Positions 23,160-35,300 of a stretch of 64,000 bases of DNA are shown here, piece after piece. Within the stretch, counting starts at the first letter, position 1, and each line of letters starts with the position of its first letter. The position numbers and the translations under genes were made by a program. The notes beneath the pieces were generated by a model. The model searched no databases. It was not told where the DNA came from and was given only the letters and a program-made list of their open reading frames with translations. This stretch comes from Prosopocoilus inquinatus (lineage: Eukaryota; Arthropoda; Insecta; Coleoptera; Lucanidae): contig CM069872.1 of the NCBI GenBank assembly GCA_036172665.1, positions 41,898,101 through 41,962,100 on the forward strand, read 5' to 3'.

Positions 23160-23382
23160 TATCCTTCGAGCGCTTTGGGTATGGTATGGGGCAGATTTGC
23201 GTTTCAATTTGTCAGTCACGTGTATATGTGTGCCGTGTGCACACTTACAATGTCTTCGATTCGACATTCGATTCATTTTTGTTTTGTAATCTGTGATTCC
23301 ATTCGACATATGTTCTGAATCCCGACGCAATCCACGCAGTGACGTGTATATGTGTGCCGTACCGTTACAGGTCACGGTCAAA
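23160..23382 (+). promoter_or_regulatory. Conserved 5' flank of gene B first exon
   Basis: About 200 bp upstream of the B signal exon is similar to 61069-61225 upstream of exon D, and more loosely to 44640-44785 upstream of C. Shared blocks include cgattcgacattcgattcat, gtgtatatgtgtgccgt and caggtcacggtca just before the ATG. It probably includes the promoter and 5' UTR. I see no clear TATA box. Confidence 0.5.
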
Positions 23383-26300
23383 ATGTCTTCTATTAATTTA
23401 CTTGTCGCTGGAATCCTTCTGAATTTGTGTAAGTTCACAAACTAAAAAAAAAAAAAAAAAAATTAGCAATCAGGGTTTTTCATTTGTCAGGGGTTCTTAA
23501 TTTCATCGCCATTAATCTTCGTTTAAGATTAATTAATATAAATTTTTAGAAAAAAATGCTTCATCTTGGATGAGCTACGATTTATACTTAATAAACCATC
23601 TAACATATACATACCATTTCATTGTTATTATCATAAAATTCACAAAACAAGTGGAAACATTAGGTTGATCAGAACCTATACTGAGCAAAATTTCATCTTT
23701 GAAACTTTTCTGAACCCTTGTTTTCACCGGCTTTTAGATCTCAAATATGATGCACAAACTTCTCACAGACTGCTAATGTCTGCACTCAAATAGGTTTCAT
23801 TCGTTTACGTTTTACCTGATCTACCCTCACACCGTAAATAAAAAGAAAATAATAATTAGCGGTAATAGAAAAGATGAGAAAAAAATAGCAAACGTACAAA
23901 AATTTGCTGCGAGAATTAAATCAAGATTAACTTAATAAAAGTAAACGAACACATTAGAAGAACGTCCGAATATAAATCAAAATCGTAATAAAAGCAAATG
24001 TAAATGCGCACACCTTTTTTTAAACGTATTGCAAAAAAAAACTGGAGGTAATGAGTAAAGCTCGGACAATCCTAGGATATCTGGTAGAAACCAGTATAAA
24101 GATAAAGCAGTGGCGTAGATTTCAACGTCGCCGCTGAACGGTTTATATGCCCGAGGCATTCTCACCCTCGCACTAAGGGACCAACAGCACTTTCGCGTCT
24201 CAAAAATCAGTAACTTTCTTATTTACTACTTTATCTTAATGAAATTTAATATGTGGATCAAGAAAACCATAGGCTTCATGGTACTGAAGTTATTTTTTTA
24301 ATTATTTTATTTATTTCTTTATTATACCAGTTAATGTTATGTAACTATAAATGCTTTTACACATACTAAGGACTTTATAATAACAATAAAAATCAAATAT
24401 AAAAAGAAAAGTGTGTTACGGCCAATATACGGGGTGTCTCATAACATACGGAAAAAAATTTGAAGGGCAAGTTATAGGAGATCAAAATAAAGCTTTTTTG
24501 CTTTTGACCGAAACCCAATAACAAGAAAGTTACAGCAATTTAAGTTTCTTAATTTCTTCTTTAATTTACACCCATTTCTCTTTAATTAATAAAACTTATT
24601 TCACAAACCACAATTTTACTATTAAATTGCAAATTTATCGAAACCACTATTAATAAAATGTCTACGTCAACTTGTTTTCTAGTTTTGTTTAAATTAGTCA
24701 GCGCTTCTCAACAATACGAACAGCAGTGTTTGGGTATTAATAGGAAAAATTAAATAGCCGTAACTTTTACGATACTATTCTTCTTCTTAATAGTGATTTC
24801 ATCGAAAGCACAGTTCAATTAACAGTTAAATACCTCAAATTTTCATTTATAACGTAAAATATCACTACTGCAGGCAATAATGTTTACTTGTTAATTAATG
24901 TATTAATTAATTTTTAATTGGTTTTCATTTTTATCAAAAGTTTCTTAAGGAAAGAGCTTTAATTTGATCTTCTCTGGCCACCCTTTTAATATCCTTCGTA
25001 TGTTATGAGACACGCAATATTTAAATATTGAAAACGTTTGTTACAAATAAAGTATACAGAGTTTTGAAAAATTCGTTTGCTAAACTGCTAGCGTAAGTAA
25101 ATCAGACTAAAATAAGTCACTTTCTTTATAACTATGACTATAATTCGGTTAATCATTACATTTTCGGGCTGCAAAAGTGACTTGGTTTATTTGAATAAAA
25201 TAAAGTAAATGCTTTTACTGGAATGATTCAATTGGAAATCATTTATCCAAACCTTCTCGTAAAAATTCTTGGGATGCATGCTCATTTGGGAATGTGTCGG
25301 TTATATATACAAGTTTTGATATCTAGTCGACCAGAACTGTAGTGGTTATTGCGTGCCGCGTAGATTTTTCGGGCTTTGATTGGTTTATTCCTTTGTTTTT
25401 ACAGAAAGATTAAAGATTCGATTTTTTCCGATTGCGATCGCTTCAGTATATTAGGCCCAGTTTTACAATGACGGCTTAATTTGAGCCGAAGCTTAAATCC
25501 TTCACAACAATTGTTGAAATAATCGTTGCTAAGGGTTTAAGCCTCAGCTGAAAGTTGAGCTCCATTTGTAAAACTGGACCTTAGTAGTTCCTCGTATATT
25601 TAACGAGACCTTCCGCCTAAAATCCTCCTAGGTTTGGTAATGAGTTCAAAACATTAACGATTTGATATTAGTAGCATTTTTTTAAAGAATTCAGAGTTAT
25701 GGCGAGGAATTGTTAAAAGTCCTGTGCGTCTTACGCTATCGTTAAGGAACGTGCGTTCTGAACCCCGAATCTTGTTTTAAGGTAAGAAGGGCATTTATAT
25801 AAAATGATGTTATGAAAGAAAATAGCTCTTTGTAAATAACGTTTGTATTGAATTAGTTTCATTTTTAAAAAGCACGTTGAATGACTATGGTAACATGGGG
25901 ACGGATTCTTTAACTTATTAACGGGCTGTTAAAATTTAGAGGTCCTTTAAAATTTAAAATACTGTTTTACGTTTGGTTGCCTCCGCAGCAATAAATTTCA
26001 ACACCCCTTTAAATTTAACGGTTTTTGATACAGAATAGATCCCATGATAAGTAAATTTAAGGTCTGAACCGAGATATAACCCTAAGCCGAGACAACAGTC
26101 AGAAGAATGAGAAGAGAAAGAGAAACATAAGAGCGACATTTTACACTTTTTACCGAACAGAATAATGTTAGTATTGGCGGCATTGAGGTGCAGACTAGGA
26201 CTATTTGAAATTTTTTCAAAGGTTTTTCAAATCTTCATTGATCCTGTCGCAAATCAGATCAACCTCGCATAATACAATTGTGTGTCATCCGCATAAAGAT

Positions 26301-29300
26301 GAAATTTGCAACGATTAAGAGATGATGACAGCTGACAAGATGGAGCCCTGAAGAACACCACAGTGAACGCTTAAGGCAACAGATAATACATTATTGCAAA
26401 ATATTCTCTCTAGTTCGACCATTAAGGTAATTATGCTAAAAAAAAACTTAATGCAGAGTTTCTCAAACCGATAAACTTAAAAATAGCCGATAATACCTTG
26501 TGGTTAATAAGATCAAATGCTTTAACGTAATTCAGTATTATTATTAATAATACCATCTCGTTGTTGTTATTAACTTCAGCAATCACTATCACCACTATCA
26601 TTAAATATACTTTTTAAAGAAAACATAGCTGAAAGTACTTTGTAAATCTTTCAAAAGAAACGTTTCATGTTAATAATAATAATAATAATTCTTTATTCCA
26701 ATAATCAAGGTGCAATGATGTAGAATTTGGTTAGAAATTAAATGTTTCACAGGTGTTCTTTGCTTACTGGGAAAGTTCGTGCGGATTGTGAAATACAATT
26801 GAGATAAAAAAAATCGACTTAGTTTGACACATCGACTTTTGCAACTGCGTAAATTAAAACGTAATTTGTCAAAATAAAAGAAAAATAAATACCTAAAAGA
26901 GCGACATCCTACGATCGCTTTTTGACCTAACGTTGCATAAGAATTGACAAATTGAAGCTAGATTGCTACATAATAAGTCATCCCTTGCAAGGTGACCATG
27001 ATGTACAGAGTCTGCTCGAGGGATTCACTGCAATCAAAAACGATTTGTAACAAAATTTTGTAAAAGAGAAATAATTGACTTAGTGCTTGATAACGAAGAT
27101 TTTGTATAAAGAAAAATCTTTTCTTGAAAAATCCGCACCAACTTTCCAAACAATCCAATAGTTACTCAGTATTGGATAAATAATAATTGCTTTAATTATT
27201 TACCCAATACTGAGTAACTATTGGATAGTAGTTACTCAGTATTGGATAAATAATTTTGCTTTAATTATTTACCCAATACTGAGTAACTATTGGATTGTTT
27301 GGAAAGTTCGTGCGGACTTTATATATTATTTATTTATATTATTTTGCTATTGTATTCTTTCATAATCTTTTCCAAGTTTTGTGTTTGGTATGGCTTTAAG
27401 TTTTCATCATTTTTTGCTTTCTACAATGCAATTTCGTCGATTTTAATTAAATTTCTCACATTCTCATTTCTCTGATTCTGATTTCTCTTTCTTTTTCTCA
27501 TTTTCGTTTTCCTTGCCTCAATAATTTTTGGTACTTTTTGTTTGGTATTTACATCCCTCTTGTTAATCCATTCACATGCTCAAGAAAATATATGTTTTGC
27601 GTTTAAATACAAGTAACGGTTACATAATTTGTTAAAGATATGTTCAACTCGCTGATATTTTATTTTCTGCAAGAACCAATGGGAAAATAATTACTTGCCC
27701 CAATTATGTTATGTGGAGGCAGTGTCGTTAAGTATCTAGATACAGTATCTAAATACTTTTTGAGTATTTAGTATCTAAATACTTTTTGAGTATTTAGATA
27801 CATATCTCAGATAGTACTAAAAAATGTAACTGTATCTGCGTCTAGATACAATTACAGTGTATCTATTCATTTGAGATACTAAGATACATTTTAGATACAT
27901 TTTGAACTTCCAAAAAACAGCAGACCTTGGCGGAAATGCAACCTCCGATGTTACAGTCTTTTTCTTTTGATTTTCCCCTCTTGTTAATTATGTTTTTCAG
28001 TTTGTCAAATGACTGTTCTATTTATAAAGCGATTTGATTGTTTAGAAACTTGAAAATTATTTTAAAAATTGGTAAAGATAATTGACAAAAGGAGAAAATC
28101 AATAGAAAAGGACTGTATTGTTGATTTTATCAACTTTTCTTGATTATGGGAACGCTCTCTTAGTTACAACAAGGTTGCAACTAAGTATCCTAGATTTATT
28201 TGACATTTAACTTGTCTGATTCGGAAGTAGAGTCATTTCTGTTGATAACTTTATATTTTAAGTTGACTTGACTTGGTTTCATACAAAACCAGGTAATTAC
28301 TTATCAGCTTATTGATCAACTTAATTACAAAGATAAATTTTCTATTTAAAAAGACATACTGCTGAAAAAAATTGTGAACATTATCACAGATTTTAGTGTG
28401 TACATTATTCACATATTCATACGAAAACTTCGTCAATTTTCACAAAAAAAGTCGATTTGGATCGCAATTAATACCGTACCTCCACTACTGCATAGGTTAT
28501 TGAATTTTAAACTTGCAAGTATCTTGATAAACTGCTGATACTTTTTTTTTTGTATTTGTATCTGTATCTAGATATTTTCCGGAAAAAGTATCTGTATATG
28601 CATCTAGATACGTATTTGTGAAAGTATCTGCATCTGTATCTAGATACTATTAGAAATGTGTGGGGGGTATTTATTAATTCAAGTTTATCTTATTTCAGAT
28701 GTTATAATAGCGAGAAATGAATCTAAATACTTTTCTTTAAACAGCAATTTACTTCAGATTACACCTAGAATAAAACGTCAGATTGAAGTTGAGTGAGTAA
28801 TTTTCAAATTTCTTTTTCTTTCTTTGATTGCATCGACTTTTTACTACTTTTCTAGTTGCTTTCTGCCGAACCATCCCACTAAAGGGGAACTTAAAATTTT
28901 AGAAGACAGCGAACAATCTTATTCACCGAATTCTCGCGTCATTGAACGTACAATCATTGACTTATCCTGTGCAGGATATTCAACAAAAACAGGCGGGCTT
29001 GCCCGTGCTATTTGCTATCGAGGTGTATGGATACCTGCCATTTCCAAACTGGGAGGGTGTATTCGTATGTTTTTTTTTTTAAATTACATGTCCATTAATG
29101 CATGAATGAATCAATTTATTTTTTGTAAATTAAAAATGCTTCAGTAAGTTTTACGACTAGTTTTTTTTTTGTTTTATATCAATATACTATTTAAAAGTAA
29201 GTTGGCTAAGATTGCCTGAATCTTTCAATGATACTCTGGAAAGCTGTTTCGGCTGACAGTTCGCGAAACTTCATCGCAATCCTGATTTACGACCGACAAG

Positions 29301-32300
29301 CCTGTAATAGCAGACTACAGCTTTAAGGCTCGCCAAAAAGCGGTTAGGTATAGGACCTTAAACTGTACGAAAATATATAGCGATTAACAGCTATACTGCT
29401 GACAGCATCGCAATCTTAGCCGGCTTGCTACAAGCTTTGAAATTGCAATGACACGCTGTCGCTGTCCACATTGGTCGCTTTGTGCGTGATAGCTTATGAG
29501 ACAGCAGCACCGCTGTTACTGGCTACATTTTCGCACTGTTTAAACCCTTTGTGACTTGACGGCGTGTCTTAAGCAATAGATTGTATATTTAATTTGTTTA
29601 TGCTAATCAAATTTTGGTACTTCAGGAACGCCTACGACAGTAATAACACCAACAGAGTAAGAAAACAAGTTTATTTTTTTAAACTAATTTCTCTCTTTAA
29701 AATTTGAAACATACGAGGTCTGTTCGATATATATCCAGCTTTTTTGAATATCTCAGTAATCGGTTGTGCAATCATGTTGTTTGGAAATTTGGTAGAAAGA
29801 CAGAAAAATGTTTGTTTGTTTTTGTTCAAACTTTGACGCTCTCGGTTAGAGTGAGAGGCGCACTAAGAAGAAAAATAGCCACTTCTTTGAGAAAGTGGTA
29901 ACTGTGCAAAATCAACAAGATTTTGTTATCTCTTCATCTTCTGCAGGGTTTTTTGTTAAAACCTCCTATCATCGCCTACAGTCTAGAGTTCAGACATTCC
30001 TTCTGGCGATTATGAAAAACTCCGATTCAGGAAAAGGACTTTGCAGACTGTTTTGAAAAGAGTAAAGAGCGCTGGTAAAATCTCAAAAGAAATTCTGCGA
30101 AGGGGACACTATTCTACGTGAATTACATTTTGACCGTATTAAACGGTTGGATAATTTCCAGACAGACCTCGTATGTACAAATAACAACCTCTTAAAATTT
30201 CAAATGTAAATACATAAATCTGAAGATGCATCTCTCGCAGACAAACGGTTATTTTAGGCAAATAGCAATAATTTGCCTGGGCAAATTATTTCCTGAAGCT
30301 CATTTATGTTTAAAGACTATTTTTCTAGGCAAATACTATTTGACTGACCCGCTTTATGTGCGTACTTATCTACACGTTACTTTTGAAAACAATTATACAG
30401 ACTTTTATAAATTCTCGCATAGGAAGTAGAACAGTTTTATTAGCTCTCCTACTAATTTTATTTTTAATAAAGCTGCCCATGCCAAACAAAATAAAAATAG
30501 CAAGTAATAAATAATACTCCTACTAATAAAGCAATACATTTTTTGTTCCATTGCTTAGAACTTAGGTGTTTCAAAATACCCTTAAGTTTAGGGGACTCAA
30601 ATTAATCGTAAGTAAGTGTTTTAGTTACTATTTTAGCAATAAATATTTCATTGCTAAGTACTTTGAGATGAATCCGGGACACTTGCGCCGCGCACATTTG
30701 CGCCACCGATACATTTGCGCCCTTCCAGGAAAAGGTTCTCAATAACCGCGCAGGTAAAGATTAAAAGTTGAACATTTGCGCCTCCGTTCTGGGAATTTAT
30801 TTATTTCTTACATAGACGAAAATTTACCTGCAAACCTTCTTATTTCGTGTGGAAATATATCTGAAAACTTATTTCTTTGGGAACAAAAATAATCATATGT
30901 ATCAATTGTGTGGCACTTTGCTGTGATATCACTTACTGGTTGTTATTATTAGGCTCCCAAGTTTTGTCCTCACTTTTTATACACGCACAAGTTTACTTTT
31001 GTGAATTATTTATATTTATTATCTATTTTTATTAACTATGATTGCTGTATTCCTCTGTTAATCGCACTTCTTTAAATATTTAATGTTTCCTATAATTATA
31101 GGAAAGAAGCAAACAACTCTGCAACTTCTAGTTTTTGAATTTATGAATGAAACAATTCAAATCGAGAAAGAAGATAGCTTCAGTTACTTGTTTATGTAAT
31201 TTTCGGTTAATCCCACAAATTGTACTGAATGTTCGGGAAACTTAAAATCAGATCACTTCCGCCTGAGTACAACTGGTACTACTTCCTCTGTGCACAAAAT
31301 GACACTATTTTTTATTTTTTTCTTGCGTTTTTTGGTCGAAACATTTTTATCAACCCTTCTTCTTTAATTATGAACCCCTCTGTTGAAAAAATGCTCCATA
31401 TTTTTTCACTTTTCTTAAATATGCCACAGTTACTCAAATCTCTTTGTTTATTTAAAATTGTTAGAATTCAATGCCTGTTGTCACTTTTTTTATTTGATTC
31501 TTTGGAAAATGAATTTCACAAAAATGCTGCGCTCCTTGACTGCTGGGAAAGCCATATATTTGAAAAAAAATTCACAAAATTTTAAAGATTCCGGATACTT
31601 TCTAGACGGTCTATATATTTATTATATTTTATATTTACTTTTATTTATATCTACTTCTATTTTGGGGAAATAAACATTATTAAAAAACGATCAACATATA
31701 AAATAGCGACATCTTACTATCGCTTTTTGACCTGCATTGCTGACATTGCAATGTCAGGTCAAAAAGCGATAGAAAGATGTCCGTATTTTATATGTTCATC
31801 ATTCTTACATCGCAATTGCGAATAAATTGGGCAAGTCGTTTTTGGTCTGCAGTGGGAATGTCGAGCTACGTTTCTGCTGAAGAAGCCCCAAGCAGGGCTG
31901 AAACAGCTGTCCAGAGGCTGCTCGAGGTTCTCACTGCAATCAAAAACGATTTGCACAAAATTTTTCTAAAAAACGATCGTTTGTTGGTCTGACAGTGCCA
32001 AATTGAAGCCAGTTGGCCACATAATAAGTCATCCCATACAAAGCTTGCTGTCAGAGCAGTCAGTGGTTTGTTTACAAAATTTTGTTGCAAATATTTTCTT
32101 TTTTCAAAAATTTATGTTTACATTTATTATCCAGGTTTACAATTGAAAGACATTGCTATTAATTAAAATAATTTTTTTAAAGTAAATAAATTTCGAGCTT
32201 TCAATAAATTCCAAATACAAATAAGCAATTGCATATTATACATATATTATGCGCACGTGCGGAAGTAATGGAAATAGTTTTATTTAAAATTTGCAGAAAT

Positions 32301-35300
32301 ATAATTTACCAAAGTGGTCGAAAATTTCGAAGAATATTATTAATGCAAGGAGCAGCGGCGCAAATGTAAAATTGCTAATGTCATTACCTGACCGTTCCTC
32401 GTAAATTTAACCCGAGCGGCGCAAATGTATCGGTGGCGCAAATGTTCGAGGTGCAAATGTCCCGACACCCTTTGAAATATATAAGTGAAGGAAAAAGAAT
32501 ATTTTAGTAGCCACTGCACAGTTAAAAAATCACAAAAATCTTATAATTTACTTTTCAAAAGGAACATGCAGTGCACGAGCACAATAATCTTATTTCCTGG
32601 AAAATAAAAGCTATTGCCCAACAACGGTTCAGTCAAATACTATTTGCCTAGGGCTATAAAATTTAAATATAAAATGCCCAGGCAAATAGTATTTGCCTAA
32701 AATAACCATTTGCCTGCGACAAGTCTACAATATGTATTTCTGCAACAATTAATTTGGTCATTACAATAATACTCATATTTCGCCTTTATGTGTCTAAATA
32801 GTTAAGTAATAGCTTGGAAATAAAAAAAAATGTTTAAGGTGGTAGAAATATAATTGTTAATATTTCTTTTGTTAAATTTTTCTTAGGCGTGGTTGTATTT
32901 TTCCACCTCATCCACCAAACGGAGAGTTCACGGTACCCATACAAAAGTACCTACCAAATTCAACTAGTCATGAATTTGCAAACGTACGATTGAATTGCAC
33001 AAATGGTTATGTGCCTGAAAGTGACAATCCATTAGCCTTCTGCTCTGCGGGGCACTGGATGCCGGATTTATCATCAATTGGAGGATGTATACGTGGGTTG
33101 CATAATTACGGCACGATTTCTTCACCTATGGATGAATTTATCCGCCAGGTAGTACCCTCGGAAATTATTGTCGATACAATGGTTTCCAAGGAAAATACCT
33201 GGCAGATAAAGTTATCAGAAGGTGAAGTAATCTGGCATTATACGAAGTAAGAACTAAAAATCGTTACTATGGTAACAAGAACAAATTGTAGGTACATGTT
33301 CAAGCATTAAAGCAAATACAGATTCGTATACAGTAAAATGCATATACAATAATTACGAGGTTCCTTGTGAAAGTCCTAAAGAAGGAACACGAGCAGATGT
33401 ACATTGTAAAACCTATTTTGAATACACTGCTAGTCGCCCAATTATTGAGTGTAAAGACGGTTCTTGGAATCACGATATTAGCCCTTGCACTCCAGGTCAG
33501 CGCACAGTTTAGCCTACATATAAAATAAAGCTTACCATCAATACCTACAGGGCGTTATCGAATATGTTGGCAATAATTATACCACGTATAGAGGGCATCA
33601 AAATAATACGATTTAATCCAATTTATCTACATATAAATTGTTTCGCTTCTGAGGTATAACCTTTTCAAGCAAACTTGAAAACCATATTTCGAGAAAAAAT
33701 AAAAGAATGCAACACAATGTATTGTATATTGTAAAATACGCAGGTAAAATTCCAGCTAATGTTTTAAGGCATGTTAGAGCTTTACGAAATTTAGATCTTC
33801 TGCGACAATGTAATCTTTCGATCTAATTTACAATTTTATTCGAACTTTTCAATTCTTGTTTCAGTGTTTTTTTTAAGTGTGTAACTTCCGGTATAACTCG
33901 GTAGCGAGCGATATTTATAAAACCAGGCTCTAATGTAATAAACAAATATAACGGGCGTTCTTTTACTGTGTGCAAATATTTAAACCTGTAATACATCATC
34001 ATAAATGGCAACGATTAAACTTATGTACCCTTAACATGAAGTTAATAGTTTTCGAGAAAAATGCATTGGAAGATTTTCGTCAAACCGTTTGAGAACTGCT
34101 GGCATAGCTAACGACTGGATGGTACGCCGTCTTGCCTGTATCACCCGAATATAGGTCAGTGTTTTATGATGTCGTAAACGAAGATCTATTTCATTCGTAT
34201 CAGGCCTATTAATAGATCCTAACAGTCAAAACATTGTAAACGCGCTTACAAACCACCTGGATTAATTAAAACAAGTGCCAGTTCGCTCCAAGTAATTACA
34301 ATTTTAGGTATTTTCAAATTATAAACCGACGACTTAATTACTGGTCAAAAAATGCGGATGAGTTAAATAATGATATCACCGTCATTCATCGTTTTATTTC
34401 CGGATATTTACCCTCACAAGTAATAAATTGTCTTTCCATTTCTAATTAATAGATTAAGATTTCTTTGGTTTAATAAAGAAACTTTAAAATAACGTTGTAA
34501 TTTATCTACTGTTTGTACCTACAGTTTAAAATCGGCCGCGTTACGTAATCACACTAGGCAGAATAAAATAGCTGTTAAAACTGATACCTGCTCACTACCA
34601 ATATAACTGACATTAAATTTACAATTTCTATTAATTTAATTATGAAATTCGGCCAAGTAAAAGATTTTTAACGCGCTTGCATTGCAAATTCTAAAATTTA
34701 CAAATTGATTAACATCTTAAAGTATCTTCGCATGCGTTCGATAAAGTCGCAGTTTCGCATTTCTTTTGATGCTTTTTATTACGGCAACTTTTTGTGTTTT
34801 TACAACGGCGGCCGCTGTAACGCGTTTAAGGTGGGGCAGTATTACATTAGCGTTCTGCAGTTACGAAAAATTTGATAAACGAAGATAGATTTTTGATTCG
34901 TAAGAACGCATATTAAGATAGTAATGGCATTTACAAATAAGAAAACATGTTACTCTTGTACGGGGAAGGCCCGGGCATTGTAATAAACGATATCAGTGAT
35001 TTTTGTTACGAAACGCTGGAGAATGAGTTTAAATGCGGGACTCTTTTTATGATCGGCGCTATGTGTGGGCACACCCACCGACTGCAGAGGAAGGCGTCAA
35101 TGACCTTGCTGACTGTTTTTCTCTCGCACATATTAGCAGTTACAAACAAGTGGAACCTCCGAATTATTTTGGCTATGATTCGGTAGCCACCCAAAAATAC
35201 GCATTTCACGTACTTATACCGAGGTTTTTTTATTTGCTCACAGTAAAAGAACACCCTGTATTTAACACTTGACATTGATATATTAAATAACGTCGCCTCG

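Larger units (their letters stand above)
30235..32720. mobile_element. Nested transposon stack in gene B intron (outer element)
   Basis: The outer inverted repeats of about 100 bp, 30235-30345 and 32625-32720, share aaatactatttg, ggcaaatag and gttattttaggcaaat in opposite orientation. Paralogue C carries the uninterrupted target at about 49000-49025 (tacttatctacaacatgtat). Inside lie two further elements, at 30665-32470 and 31690-32080. Confidence 0.75.

Noticed and set aside
27158..27295. Regular repeats of about 40-60 bp as a CRISPR-like array
   Set aside because: They are inverted palindromic units of a transposon, only a few copies, in an animal genome.
31777..31992. A conserved small ORF (A-E-E-A-P-S-R-A-E-T-A-V) present in three places as a possible short protein
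   Set aside because: It follows the snapback repeat in every copy, lacks a consistent start or end, and is conserved only because the DNA repeat is.
32990..33250. 86-codon ORF starting in a gene B CCP exon
   Set aside because: It is the exon read through its donor into the intron hairpin at 33115-33235.
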